A DNA stretch of 64,000 nucleotides from assembly GCF_016901775.1 (NCBI RefSeq), contig NZ_JACJKW010000001.1, positions 1 through 64,000 of the forward strand, written 5' to 3'. The notes beneath the pieces are model-generated. The model was not told the DNA's origin, did no database searches, and was given only the letters and a program-made list of their open reading frames with translations. The DNA comes from Intestinimonas butyriciproducens. GTDB taxonomy: Bacteria > Bacillota > Clostridia > Oscillospirales > Butyricicoccaceae. The stretch's first letter is position 1, and every line of letters starts with the position of its first letter. A program made the translations under genes and the position numbers. Shown in pieces: positions 32,978 to 41,408 of this stretch.

Positions 32978-34699
32978 ATGGAAAATTGGAAAATAATCTT
33001 GGAGCGGTGGCTTCAAAGCCCCTTTCTTTCCCAGGATGAAAAAAATATTCTTTTCAACACTTCTTCTGCATCTCTCCGGCCCCTATTTCAGTCACCCCTC
33101 TCCTTTGGCACCGCTGGACTCAGGGGAATTGCTGCCTTAGGGCCCGGAGGAGTCAATCGCTTTACCATCACCCAGGCCGCCCTGGCCTTTGGCCGCTTTC
33201 TTCTTTCCTCTCAAGGGGAACGGGCGCGGCAAAAAGGCATCTGCCTTTGCCGTGACTGCCGCCTGAGCAGTCCCGGGTTGGCGCAGGCGGCCCAGCAGGC
33301 TTTTACCTCCCTGGGCATCCCGGTACACTTTTTTATCGACCCACGCCCTACGCCGGAGCTTTCCTTTGCCGTGATCCACACCGGCGCTGCCGGAGGAATG
33401 AATATTACTTCTAGTCATAATACAAAAGAATATAACGGATGCAAACTATATTCCCACACCGGCGCACAGCTCACCGATGAAGAATGTGCCGCCGTCAGTC
33501 AGGAAATGGCCCGTACCTGTCTGCCCTGCGCTCTGCCGGAAGGGGATCCCTCTTTGGTGATTCCCTTGGGCGAGGAAACCGACAAAGCCTATTTGGATGC
33601 TTTGGTCCAGGATGTTCCCCCGGTTTCTTTGCCAGAGGACCGGGCCCGGCTGCGCATTGTCTACACTCCTCTCCACGGAGTGGGAGGGCTGCTCCTTCCC
33701 CGACTGCTGAAAGAGCAGGGGTTTACCGATGTGCACTGTGTCTCTTCCCAGATGACACCCGATGGCAGCTTTCCCACTGCCCCCTCCCCCAATCCGGAAA
33801 ATCCGGAAACCTTTCACCTGGCCCTGGAGGAAGCCCGCCGGGTGGGAGCCCACCTGATTATCGCCACCGATCCCGATGCCGACCGGGTGGCCTTCCAGGT
33901 GCTGCATCAGGGGGAATACCATAGCCTGTCCGGCCATCAATCCGGCTCTCTTTTGACCGATTTCCTTCTTTCCGCCCGGAGTGATCAAACACTTTCCTCC
34001 CCTTCTCCCCTGGTGATCAAGAGCATCGTCACCACCAAGCTGGCTTCTGACATTGCCCAAAACCACGGCGCCTCATGCATTGATACATTCACCGGTTTCA
34101 AACACATGGCCCCCCTGGCCTGCCAGCTGGAGCAGGAGGGAAAAGGCCGGTGTGTCATTGCCTTTGAAGAGGCTATCGGCTGCATGATCGGCTCCCACTG
34201 CCGGGATAAAGACGGTCTGGCCGCTGCCCTGGCCTTCTGCCATTTAGCCGCAGGTCTTCTGGCCAAAGGGCAGACGCCCCTGGACCGGCTGGAGCAGCTT
34301 TTTGCTGACTTTGGCTGGTATCTGGAGGATGCTTTTTCCCTGTCCTTTTCCGGTGATGATGCCCAGGCCCGTATGGCCCAGACCATGGAGCGGCTGCGGC
34401 AGAATCCGCCCCATACTCTCGGCACCACTCCGGTATCCCGCTGGCGGGACTACCAAAGCGGACTTTGTCACTGTCTGACGGAAAATGAAACAAAACCCCT
34501 TTCCCTTCGGGGCGCTGATATGGTATACTATGAATTGGCCAATGGAGCTGCATTGGCCATCCGTCCTTCGGGCACAGAACCCAAGATTAAATGCTATTTG
34601 CTGGCCCATAGCCATGGCCAAACACAGGCCATGGAACAACTGGCCATGCTGCGCCAGGCTGTGCCCCTGCTGTTGAACAAAGGCCCGGCCCCCGCATGA
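32978..34699 (+). CDS. Phosphoglucomutase/phosphomannomutase family enzyme
   Basis: A 573-residue alpha-D-phosphohexomutase of the long Firmicutes type, moving phosphate between C1 and C6 of glucose or mannose. LSFGTAGLRGIAALG lies at the start, the phosphoserine loop reads GMNITSSHNTKEYNG, the metal loop is DPDADRVAF, the sugar-specificity loop is FEEAIGCMIG, and the phosphate-binding end is RPSGTEPKIKC. The active loop is usually TASHNP, so Ser for Ala and Thr for Pro are unusual, though the catalytic Ser-His-Asn remains. I start at ATG 32978, 8 bases after AGGAGG. A short gap links it to the next gene. Confidence 0.93.
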   Translation: MENWKIILERWLQSPFLSQDEKNILFNTSSASLRPLFQSPLSFGTAGLRGIAALGPGGVNRFTITQAALAFGRFLLSSQGERARQKGICLCRDCRLSSPGLAQAAQQAFTSLGIPVHFFIDPRPTPELSFAVIHTGAAGGMNITSSHNTKEYNGCKLYSHTGAQLTDEECAAVSQEMARTCLPCALPEGDPSLVIPLGEETDKAYLDALVQDVPPVSLPEDRARLRIVYTPLHGVGGLLLPRLLKEQGFTDVHCVSSQMTPDGSFPTAPSPNPENPETFHLALEEARRVGAHLIIATDPDADRVAFQVLHQGEYHSLSGHQSGSLLTDFLLSARSDQTLSSPSPLVIKSIVTTKLASDIAQNHGASCIDTFTGFKHMAPLACQLEQEGKGRCVIAFEEAIGCMIGSHCRDKDGLAAALAFCHLAAGLLAKGQTPLDRLEQLFADFGWYLEDAFSLSFSGDDAQARMAQTMERLRQNPPHTLGTTPVSRWRDYQSGLCHCLTENETKPLSLRGADMVYYELANGAALAIRPSGTEPKIKCYLLAHSHGQTQAMEQLAMLRQAVPLLLNKGPAPA

Positions 34700-34729
34700 T
34701 CCCGGCGGCCCCAGAAAAGGTGGTTATGT

Positions 34730-35281
34730 ATGCGTAAAATTACTGTCCAGGCAAAAGAGCCGGAGAAAACACATTCCAAATGGGCCCTTCTGATCCCACT
34801 GGCGGTCATCCTTCTGTTGGTGGCTGCCGCTGTGATCTTTCTGATTCTCCCCTCTGTACGGGGCGAGCAATCCAATCCCCAGAAGCTGCTGCAAAAATAT
34901 TATCACAATCTGTATGCCGGTGATTTGGATGAGCTCTCTTCCTGTATGCCGGAAGAACTGCGCGAGGCATTCGAGCAAGTGAGCACCATGGGCGGCGTCA
35001 GCAGCAGCATCTATCTGTCCTACCGCCAGCAGATGCAGGAAGAGCTGGGAGAAAATCTCCAGGTAGAAGTGACCGTCAACCAAAGCGAAAATGCAGGATC
35101 GGAAAAACTGGCATCGGTGCAGGATGATTTCCCCAAGGCCGCCACCGTCAATCTGGTGGACTTTGATGTGAAGATCACCGGCGACGACGGCAGCAAAACC
35201 ATGACCGGCTCTACTTATGTGACCCAGATCGGCGGACAGTGGTACTTTACCACTTATAACCTGCTGGTCAGCGAAAAATAA
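34730..35281 (+). CDS. Hypothetical single-pass membrane protein
   Basis: A 183-residue protein with a cytosolic head of about 17 residues, one membrane segment (WALLIPLAVILLLVAAAVIF) and an outside domain of about 140 residues (LLQKYYHNLYAGDLDELSSC, then TGSTYVTQIGGQWYFTTYN) with the look of an NTF2-like or DUF4878-type fold. No function is recognised. It is 30 bases behind the phosphohexomutase and likely shares its transcript. Confidence 0.7.
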   Translation: MRKITVQAKEPEKTHSKWALLIPLAVILLLVAAAVIFLILPSVRGEQSNPQKLLQKYYHNLYAGDLDELSSCMPEELREAFEQVSTMGGVSSSIYLSYRQQMQEELGENLQVEVTVNQSENAGSEKLASVQDDFPKAATVNLVDFDVKITGDDGSKTMTGSTYVTQIGGQWYFTTYNLLVSEK

Positions 35282-35292
35282 TGCTATCCTAC

Positions 35293-35327
35293 AAAAAACG
35301 GAGAACCCCTGGGTTCTCCGTTTTTTT
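35293..35327. terminator. Bidirectional terminator before cdd
   Basis: A perfect stem (35298-35308 with 35311-35321) flanked by AAAAAA and TTTTTTT lies between the convergent genes; its T-run reaches the cdd stop. Confidence 0.92.
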
Positions 35328-35727
35328 AATCTCTGGGACGAACTTTCCGCCAATCGTAGGGCAGCAATTCTTCCAAAGGCATTACTTTATCCTTTTCCAC
35401 CAGCACCTGGGCTTTTTCATTTTCCGGCCCCAGCTGCACCAAAAACTGCCGGCATCTTCCACAGGGAGGTACCACATCCCCTTTGTCGTCCACCGCAGCC
35501 ACGGCGACGATCTCACATTCTCCGGCCGTCACCATGGCGGCCGCCGCCGCATGCTCGGCACAGAATCCCATGGAGCAAGCGGTGTCGATATTGACGCCGG
35601 TATAGATCTTCCCGCTTTTGGTCAGGATGGCTGCCCCAACGCTGCCGGCTTCGGTATAGGGTGTCAGCACCCGGTGTCCCGCCGCCTGCCGCGCTTTTTC
35701 ATAGAGCAAAGAGAAATCGATCTTCAT
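35326..35727 (-). CDS. cdd: Cytidine deaminase
   Basis: A 133-residue tetrameric-type cytidine deaminase, turning cytidine and deoxycytidine into uridine and deoxyuridine for pyrimidine salvage. FCAEHAAAAAMVTAGE provides a zinc ligand and catalytic Glu, and PPCGRCRQFLVQLG gives the two zinc cysteines. The tail after residue 110 (PYDWRKVRPRD) is typical. The length matches the family. AAAGGAGGGAG lies upstream. Confidence 0.95.
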   Translation of the reverse strand: MKIDFSLLYEKARQAAGHRVLTPYTEAGSVGAAILTKSGKIYTGVNIDTACSMGFCAEHAAAAAMVTAGECEIVAVAAVDDKGDVVPPCGRCRQFLVQLGPENEKAQVLVEKDKVMPLEELLPYDWRKVRPRD

Positions 35728-35842
35728 CTTGTTTCTCCCTCCTTTTATTCAGTATACCATTCTTTTCTTCCAGGGAAAAGAGTGTATTGAACCCCAGTAA
35801 GAAAAATGATACCATCAGAATATAAAAAAGGAGGAAAAATCC

Positions 35843-36718
35843 ATGGAATTTGTCGTTGCATTGCTTCAGCTTTTGCCCACCGGCACACTGGAGGGCAACC
35901 TGGAAAAGGGTCTTTCTGCCTGCCGGAAAGCCCGAAGCATGGGGGCCGATGTGGCTTTGTTTCCTGAAATGTGGAGCACCGGATATCAGTTTCCTCCCCA
36001 GGGAAATGGACCAGCCATTCCCAAAGACCACTCCTTTCTCCAGGCTTTCCAGGGCTTGGCAAAGGAGCTTTCCATGGCCATCGGGATCACCTATCTGGAG
36101 GAGTTTTCTCCTCTTCCCCGCAACAGCTTTGCCCTTTTTGACTTCCAGGGCCGGCGGGTACTGGATTACGCCAAGGTGCACACCTGTGATTTTGGGGAAG
36201 AATGTGCCCTGACGCCTGGGGATTCTTTTCCCGTGACCACTCTGGAAACACCCAAAGGCCCCATACAAGTGGGATGCATGATCTGCTATGACCGGGAATT
36301 TCCCGAAAGCGCCCGGCTGTTGATGCTGAGCGGTGCAGAAATCATTCTGACTCCCAACGCCTGCCCCATGGAGATCAACCGCATTTCCCAGCTGCGGGGA
36401 CGGGCCTACGAAAACATGCTGGGCATCGCCACCGTCAACTATCCCATGGGACACCCGGACTGCAATGGCCATTCCACCGCCTTTGACGGCATGGCCTATC
36501 TGGAGCGCGAAAACGGTCAGGTGGAAAGCCGGGATACTCTGGTGCTGGAGGCCGGAGAAAAAGAAGGCATCTATCTGGCCCCCTTCCCTTTGGATCAGAT
36601 GCGCCGGTATCGTGAAAGGGAGGTGCACGGCAACGCCTATCGCCGTCCCAGCTTGTATCAGGCTCTTTCCTCCCCCAAGGTTTCCCCGCCTTTTGTGCGC
36701 AAAGATGCCCGGCGGTAA
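35843..36718 (+). CDS. Nitrilase-superfamily carbon-nitrogen hydrolase
   Basis: A 291-residue C-N hydrolase with the Glu-Lys-Cys catalytic set: LFPEMWSTGYQ (Glu), YAKVHTCDFGEE (Lys) and VGCMICYDREFPE (Cys). The family includes omega-amidases, N-carbamoyl-amino-acid hydrolases and beta-ureidopropionase; this sequence does not tell me which. NSFALFDFQGRRVLDYAKVH and QLRGRAYENMLGIATVNYP are general family features. AAAAGGAGGAAAA lies before the ATG. Its terminator has been duplicated around a repeat element. Confidence 0.9.
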   Translation: MEFVVALLQLLPTGTLEGNLEKGLSACRKARSMGADVALFPEMWSTGYQFPPQGNGPAIPKDHSFLQAFQGLAKELSMAIGITYLEEFSPLPRNSFALFDFQGRRVLDYAKVHTCDFGEECALTPGDSFPVTTLETPKGPIQVGCMICYDREFPESARLLMLSGAEIILTPNACPMEINRISQLRGRAYENMLGIATVNYPMGHPDCNGHSTAFDGMAYLERENGQVESRDTLVLEAGEKEGIYLAPFPLDQMRRYREREVHGNAYRRPSLYQALSSPKVSPPFVRKDARR

Positions 36719-36749
36719 ACAAAAAGACGCTTTCTTCTGAAAGCGTCTT
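36719..36749. terminator. Left copy of duplicated terminator hairpin, locus C
   Basis: An 11-bp stem (36724-36734 with 36739-36749) and TTCT loop directly follow the nitrilase-family stop. All 31 bases recur exactly at 36950-36980. No T-run follows this copy on the plus strand. Confidence 0.9.
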
Positions 36750-36949
36750 GAGCGTGTCAAAAAAGCGGCTTTAGCCACTTTTTTGAGTTTTTGCAAGGAC
36801 CTGCATGCAGCCGATTGGCCGCTTCTGCGGTCAATCGGCCACACTTGCCCCTTGAGAGGTGCAAAAACCGACGCACAGGTCGCCGGTTTTTGCAGATTGA
36901 TTCAGGGTAGATCAAAAGATTTTCCCACAGGATAAAGGTTTCCCGACAG
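36750..36949 (-). mobile_element. Terminator-nested hairpin element, copy C (200 bp)
   Basis: The third copy, on the minus strand: it begins CTGTCG at 36949 and ends GCTC at 36750. Its hairpins mirror A and B; in plus coordinates the end hairpin is 36757-36769/36774-36786, the middle one about 36810-36839 and the first about 36860-36893. In the end hairpin the usual TCGA ends read TCAA and TTGA, so both arms have changed together. The target hairpin is duplicated exactly over 31 bases on the two sides (36719-36749, 36950-36980). It fills most of the 345-base gap before the ribosomal terminator. Confidence 0.78.
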
Positions 36950-36985
36950 ACAAAAAGACGCTTTCTTCTGAAAGCGTCTTTTTTG
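36950..36985 (+). terminator. Right copy of duplicated terminator hairpin, locus C
   Basis: An exact 31-base copy of 36719-36749 (stem 36955-36965 with 36970-36980), here followed by TTTT, so this copy looks like the working terminator of the nitrilase-family gene. Confidence 0.88.
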
Positions 36986-36999
36986 TCTGGAAAAATAAA

Positions 37000-37042
37000 A
37001 TAAGGGATTGTCCCGATGGCATCATGCTCGGGACAATCCCTT
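37000..37042 (-). terminator. Terminator of the ribosomal protein cluster
   Basis: A 15-bp stem (37002-37016 with 37028-37042) and an 11-base loop lie 22 bases past the rplQ stop. On the minus strand a T-rich tract follows. Confidence 0.85.
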
Positions 37043-37063
37043 CCTGGCTTTTCTGCGAAAGAA

Positions 37064-37405
37064 TCAGATCAGCTCGATAATGGCCATCTCCGCGCCATCG
37101 CCTCTTCTGGGCCCGATGCGGGTGATGCGCACATAACCGCCGTTGCGGTCCTGATATTTGGGAGCGATTTCGTCAAAGGTCTTCTTGACGACGGCTTCCT
37201 TGGTGATAAAGGCAAAAGCCTGGCGCTTGGCAGCCAGAGTGTTCTTCTTGCCCAGTGTGATCATCTTTTCGGCCAGAGGTCTCACCTCTTTGGCGCGAGT
37301 GACGGTGGTCTCGATCTTTCCGTTCTCCAGCAGATAGGTGACCATGGCGCGCAGCATTGCCTTGCGGTGGTCGGTGGGTCTGCCGAGTTTGCGGGTTCCT
37401 GGCAT
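37064..37405 (-). CDS. rplQ: Ribosomal protein L17
   Basis: A 113-residue protein of the large subunit, placed near the exit tunnel. [21 protein letters not shown] at the start and [26 protein letters not shown] at the end are the family signatures. It is the last gene of the cluster, as is normal after rpoA. Two strong hairpins lie in the 98-base gap between it and rpoA. GGAGG precedes its ATG. Confidence 0.97.
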   Translation of the reverse strand: MPGTRKLGRPTDHRKAMLRAMVTYLLENGKIETTVTRAKEVRPLAEKMITLGKKNTLAAKRQAFAFITKEAVVKKTFDEIAPKYQDRNGGYVRITRIGPRRGDGAEMAIIELI

Positions 37406-37503
37406 AATTTTACCTCCTTATATGCTCCGCCCCAAAGCCCCAAGGCTTTGGAGGGGGCGGTCTCCCGACATCGGGGCAGAGGCCCCGATGCCGGCGCTGT
37501 CGA
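37406..37503 (-). other. Two hairpins between rpoA and rplQ
   Basis: On the minus strand two GC-rich hairpins follow the rpoA stop: one of about 10 bp at 37471-37494 and one of 8 bp with a further outer stem at about 37424-37465. Neither has a T-run, so they may stabilise or process the mRNA rather than end it. Confidence 0.55.
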
Positions 37504-38454
37504 TCAGTTGTTGTCGCCGGAGCTGAGCTTCAGGCCCATATCATCCAGCTTTTTGATGACCTCTTCCAGGGACTTGCGGCCCAGGTTGCGCACTTTCATC
37601 ATATCTTCTTCCGAAGTGTTGATCAGGTCGGCAACGGTGTTGATGCCGGCGCGCTTGAGACAGTTGAAGGAACGGACCGACAGATCCAGCTCTTCAATGG
37701 TCATCTCCAGCACTTTATCCTGGGTGGTTTCGCTCTTTTCCACCACCGTTGTCTTGCTGCCGATCTCGTCGGAGAGATCCACGAACAGGCTCAGATGGTC
37801 TGTGAGGATCTTGGCAGCCAGCGAAACCGCATCCCGGGCGGCAATGGTCCGGTCAGTCCATACTTCCAGTGTCAGCCGGTCATAGTCGGTCATATCACCC
37901 ACGCGGGCGTTTTCCACCACATAATTGACCTTGTAGACGGGAGTATAGAGGGAATCCACCGGGATCAGGCCGATCACCGGCTGGGCGGGCTTATTGCGCT
38001 CGGCCAGGGCATAGCCGCGGCCGTGATTGAGGGTCAGCTCCATGGTGAATTTGGCGTCGGGCATCAGCGTGCAGATGGGATGATCCGGGTTGAGGATCTC
38101 CACATCGCTGTCGCAGCGGATGTCGCCGGCTGTCACCAGCCCCGGGTTCGTGCTTTCGATGTAAACGGTCTTTTCGCCTTCGCTGTGCAGCTTGGCGATA
38201 ATGCCTTTCACATTCAAAACGATCTCTGTCACATCTTCTTTGACGCCCGGGATCGTGGAAAACTCATGCTGCACCCCATCGATCTTGATGGTGGTCACGG
38301 CTGTGCCGGGCAGCGAGGAGAGCAATATACGGCGGAGCGAGTTGCCGAGGGTGGTGCCATACCCCCGCTCCAGAGGCTCCACGACGAATTTGCCGTAGGA
38401 ACCGTCCTCCAGAGAATCGGCGCACTCAATGCGGGGCTTTTCAATCGCTATCAT
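37504..38454 (-). CDS. rpoA: RNA polymerase alpha subunit
   Basis: A 316-residue alpha subunit. The N-terminal assembly domain runs to about residue 230 ([36 protein letters not shown]), followed by a linker and the C-terminal DNA- and activator-binding domain ([39 protein letters not shown]). The length is normal for Firmicutes. It sits between rpsD and rplQ as usual. Confidence 0.98.
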   Translation of the reverse strand: MIAIEKPRIECADSLEDGSYGKFVVEPLERGYGTTLGNSLRRILLSSLPGTAVTTIKIDGVQHEFSTIPGVKEDVTEIVLNVKGIIAKLHSEGEKTVYIESTNPGLVTAGDIRCDSDVEILNPDHPICTLMPDAKFTMELTLNHGRGYALAERNKPAQPVIGLIPVDSLYTPVYKVNYVVENARVGDMTDYDRLTLEVWTDRTIAARDAVSLAAKILTDHLSLFVDLSDEIGSKTTVVEKSETTQDKVLEMTIEELDLSVRSFNCLKRAGINTVADLINTSEEDMMKVRNLGRKSLEEVIKKLDDMGLKLSSGDNN

Positions 38455-38509
38455 CAGAATACCCTCCTATCGTTAAAGTTGCCTGTGTGATTGTCAATGA
38501 GGGTTCGGG

Positions 38510-39139
38510 TTATTTGGAGTACAATTCCACGATCAGATGCTCCTGCACGGGCAGATCGATCTCGTCCCGGTTGGGCAGGTTCACAACGGTAGCGGTACCC
38601 TTGGCCCGGTCAACGCTCAGCCAGTTCAGGGCGGGCTTGGAGCTGTTGGCCTCAATGACAGCCTTGAACTTGTCCAGGCTCATGCTCTTCTCACGGATGG
38701 CGACTACATCGCCGGCCTTGAGCAGATAGGAAGGAATGTTGACCTTCTTGCCATTGACGGTGAAATGGGAATGCTTCACCAGCTGGCGGGCTTCGGGACG
38801 GCTCATAGCAAAGCCGGCGCGATAGACCACATTGTCCAGACGGCTTTCCAGGATCTTCAGCAGGTTTTCACCGGTCATGCCCTGCTTCTTGGTAGCCAGC
38901 TCGAAATAGCCCTCGAACTGACCTTCCAGAATGCCATAGTACTTTCTGGCCTTCTGCTTCTCCCGCAGCTGCATGCCATACTCGCTCAGCTTCCGGTTAC
39001 GGCCCTGGCCGTGCTGGCCGGGGGCATAGGCCCGGCGGGCCAGAGCGCATTTATCGCTATAACATCTGTCGCCCTTCAGAAAGAGTTTCTCGCCCTCTCT
39101 GCGGCAAATGCGGCAGGTTGCGTCTGTATATCTCGCCAT
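38510..39139 (-). CDS. rpsD: Ribosomal protein S4 (zinc-binding form)
   Basis: A 209-residue primary 16S rRNA-binding protein. Four cysteines near the start ([20 protein letters not shown] and SDKCA) form the zinc-binding C+ variant. The S4 RNA-binding domain lies near residues 95-160 ([40 protein letters not shown]). In many bacteria S4 represses this part of the cluster, but I cannot point to its site here. Confidence 0.98.
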   Translation of the reverse strand: MARYTDATCRICRREGEKLFLKGDRCYSDKCALARRAYAPGQHGQGRNRKLSEYGMQLREKQKARKYYGILEGQFEGYFELATKKQGMTGENLLKILESRLDNVVYRAGFAMSRPEARQLVKHSHFTVNGKKVNIPSYLLKAGDVVAIREKSMSLDKFKAVIEANSSKPALNWLSVDRAKGTATVVNLPNRDEIDLPVQEHLIVELYSK

Positions 39140-39157
39140 TGATCAAAACACCTCCGA

Positions 39158-39562
39158 TTAAACTCTTCTTCTCTTGGGCGGGCGGCAGCCGTTGTGGGGG
39201 ATGGGAGTCACATCCTTGATCATGGTGACTTCCAGACCAGCGGCCTGCAGGGCACGGATGGCGGCTTCACGGCCGGAACCGGGGCCCTTCACATACACCT
39301 CAACGGTCTTCAGACCATGCTCCATAGCAGCCTTGGCTGCTGTCTCTGCTGCTGTCTGAGCAGCAAAGGGAGTGGACTTTCTGGAGCCCCGGAAGCCAAG
39401 GCCGCCGGAGGAAGCCCAAGACAGGGCGTTGCCGCCCAGGTCGGTGATGGTCACAATGGTGTTGTTGAAAGAGGCGCGGATATGGGCCGCACCCTTTTCG
39501 ATATTCTTGCGTTCGCGGCGCTTCTTGGTCACGCCCTTCTTCGCAGCTTGTGCTTTAGCCAT
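39158..39562 (-). CDS. rpsK: Ribosomal protein S11
   Basis: A 134-residue platform protein of the small subunit. [39 protein letters not shown]-like text (here [19 protein letters not shown]) and [18 protein letters not shown] at the end identify it. The N-terminus is Lys/Arg-rich ([17 protein letters not shown]). It lies 15 bases after rpsM and 18 before rpsD. Confidence 0.98.
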   Translation of the reverse strand: MAKAQAAKKGVTKKRRERKNIEKGAAHIRASFNNTIVTITDLGGNALSWASSGGLGFRGSRKSTPFAAQTAAETAAKAAMEHGLKTVEVYVKGPGSGREAAIRALQAAGLEVTMIKDVTPIPHNGCRPPKRRRV

Positions 39563-39577
39563 TCGTCTCGCCCCTCC

Positions 39578-39946
39578 TTACTTCTTCTTGTTGGCGATGG
39601 TCTTCTTGGGACCTTTGCGTGTTCTGGCATTGGTCTTGGTGCGCTGCCCTCTCACAGGCAGGCCCTTTCTGTGGCGCAGGCCACGGTAGGAACCAATTTC
39701 CACCAGCCGTTTGATGTTCATTGCGTTTTCGCGGCGCAGGTCGCCTTCGACCTGATAGCTGTGCTCGATGATGTCACGCAGCTTGGCCACTTCGTCATCG
39801 GTGAGATCCTTGACTCTGGTGTCAGGATTCACACCGGTCTTCTCCAGGATTTCATTGGAAAGGGAGCGGCCGATTCCAAAGATGTAAGTCAGTCCGATCT
39901 CCACTCTTTTTTCGCGGGGAAGGTCAACACCGGCAATACGAGCCAT
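39578..39946 (-). CDS. rpsM: Ribosomal protein S13
   Basis: A 122-residue head protein of the small subunit that contacts tRNA and L5. [20 protein letters not shown] at the start and [31 protein letters not shown] at the end are diagnostic. It follows rpmJ directly in the standard order. Confidence 0.98.
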   Translation of the reverse strand: MARIAGVDLPREKRVEIGLTYIFGIGRSLSNEILEKTGVNPDTRVKDLTDDEVAKLRDIIEHSYQVEGDLRRENAMNIKRLVEIGSYRGLRHRKGLPVRGQRTKTNARTRKGPKKTIANKKK

Positions 39947-39972
39947 TTATTTCAGCACCTCCTGTGTATTTA

Positions 39973-40086
39973 TCAGCCCTGTCTCTGTTTGTGTTTGGGG
40001 TTCTCGCAGATGACCATGACGCGGCCCTTTCTGCGGATGATCTTGCACTTTTCACAGATGGGTTTAACCGACGGTTTCACTTTCAT
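39973..40086 (-). CDS. rpmJ: Ribosomal protein L36 (zinc-binding form)
   Basis: A 37-residue protein: [20 protein letters not shown], then [17 protein letters not shown]. The CxxC, later Cys and His form a zinc site. I start at the ATG at 40086, with AGGAGG upstream; the longer frame from 40176 adds 30 residues that overlap the infA end and match nothing. It lies between infA and rpsM, its usual place. Confidence 0.97.
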   Translation of the reverse strand: MKVKPSVKPICEKCKIIRRKGRVMVICENPKHKQRQG

Positions 40087-40135
40087 AATCTGTATACCTC
40101 CTGTCTCAGCGGCAAATGATGGGAGAAAGCTTCCC

Positions 40136-40354
40136 TTATTTGAACCGCCATGTGATCCTGCCCCGGGAGAGATCATAAGGGGACATCTCCAGGGTGACTT
40201 TATCGCCCGGCAGGATCTTGATGAAGTTCATCCTCAGCTTGCCCGAGATGTGGGCCAACACCTTGTGGCCGTTGGCCAGCTCCACCTGGAACATAGCATT
40301 TGGCAACGCCTCTATAACGGTACCTTCCACTTCGATCATATCTTCTTTTGCCAA
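40136..40354 (-). CDS. infA: Translation initiation factor IF-1
   Basis: A 72-residue S1-fold protein that binds the ribosomal A site during initiation. [40 protein letters not shown] and [12 protein letters not shown] are the family text. It follows the KOW gene by 18 bases and precedes rpmJ. Confidence 0.98.
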   Translation of the reverse strand: MAKEDMIEVEGTVIEALPNAMFQVELANGHKVLAHISGKLRMNFIKILPGDKVTLEMSPYDLSRGRITWRFK

Positions 40355-40372
40355 ACGAAATTACCTCCTCGG

Positions 40373-40654
40373 TTATTCTGCATTGGTGGGCGCTTCTTCT
40401 TGGCGCAGCGCCCTGCGGACTTCACTGTTTGACAATTTTTCGCCCTGGCGCAGCCGCCGGCCCTCTTCGCTGCGGCTTTTGGCCACAAAGGACACATGGC
40501 GGATTTTCTTGCGCTTGGGGCGCTCGACTCTGCGGCGCCGGCCGTCAGCCAGCAGCAGATATTCGGCATCTGTATCAAGCACCATCATCAGCCGGCCTTT
40601 GTCCCGGCCCTGCTGCGACAGTACAATGTCCGATCTTTCCATATCCGGGGCCAT
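40373..40654 (-). CDS. KOW domain RNA-binding protein (L14e-like)
   Basis: A 93-residue basic protein whose start, ERSDIVLSQQGRDKGRLMMV, resembles a KOW motif, followed by LLLADGRRRRVERPKRKKIRH. Similar KOW proteins lie between map and infA in many Clostridia and Bacilli and are thought to bind RNA or the ribosome. The last 30 residues are acidic-basic and probably unstructured. It begins one base after the map stop, so it is likely coupled to it. Confidence 0.85.
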   Translation of the reverse strand: MAPDMERSDIVLSQQGRDKGRLMMVLDTDAEYLLLADGRRRRVERPKRKKIRHVSFVAKSRSEEGRRLRQGEKLSNSEVRRALRQEEAPTNAE

Positions 40655-40655
40655 T

Positions 40656-41408
40656 TCAGTCTCCCACAGAAGTCAGTATGATCGGCTCGCCCTCAGTGAT
40701 GAGAACGGTGTTCTCGTAATGGGCCGACAGGCTGCCGTCCAATGTTTTGACCGTCCAGCCGTCGGGGAGCACCTTCACCTTCCATGTGCCTATGTTGATC
40801 ATAGGCTCAATGGCCAGGGTCATCCCGGGCATCAACCGCGGACCATGGCCCGGCGCCCCAAAATTGGGGATCTCCGGCGCCTCGTGCATCTTGGTTCCGA
40901 TGCCGTGGCCCACAAACTCCCGCACCACGCCATAGCCTCTTGCTTCGCAATAAGCACCGATGGCATGGGAAATATCGGAGATTCTTTGCCCTTTCCGGGC
41001 AAATTTGATACCTTCATAGAAGCTCTGCCGTGTTACATCGATCAGCTTCTGGGCCTCTTCCGAGATCTTGCCCGCACCAAAGGTGGCGGCGTTGTCTCCG
41101 AAATAGCCCTCATAGATCGCACCCGTATCGATGCTGACGATGTCGCCCTCCTGGATCACCCGGTCTCCCGGGATTCCATGGATCACTTCATCGTTGATCG
41201 AACAGCAGATGGTGGCGGGAAAACCGGCATAGCCCAGAAATGCGGGCTTGGCCCCAGCCTTCTCGATCACTCTGCGGGCTGCTTCGTCCAGCTGGCGGGT
41301 GGTAACACCTGGCGCGACCAGATCACCGGCGGCGAGGAGTGCCGCCTTGCTGATCTGTCCCGCCTTTTGCATGATTTTCAGTTCGTGTTTGGATTTGATG
41401 GTGATCAT
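40656..41408 (-). CDS. map: Methionine aminopeptidase, type I
   Basis: A 250-residue enzyme that removes N-terminal methionine from new proteins. Metal-binding residues are visible in SIDTGAIYEGYFGDNAATF (two Asp), VGHGIGTKMHEAPEIPNFG (His), AIEPMINIG (Glu) and HYENTVLIT (Glu). There is no N-terminal zinc extension. It overlaps adk by 4 bases (ATGA), so the two are translationally coupled. Confidence 0.98.
   Translation of the reverse strand: MITIKSKHELKIMQKAGQISKAALLAAGDLVAPGVTTRQLDEAARRVIEKAGAKPAFLGYAGFPATICCSINDEVIHGIPGDRVIQEGDIVSIDTGAIYEGYFGDNAATFGAGKISEEAQKLIDVTRQSFYEGIKFARKGQRISDISHAIGAYCEARGYGVVREFVGHGIGTKMHEAPEIPNFGAPGHGPRLMPGMTLAIEPMINIGTWKVKVLPDGWTVKTLDGSLSAHYENTVLITEGEPIILTSVGD

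Noticed and set aside
18355-36949. Dispersed repeats as a CRISPR array
   Set aside because: The copies are thousands of bases apart, about 200 bp long, and have no short repeat-spacer order.
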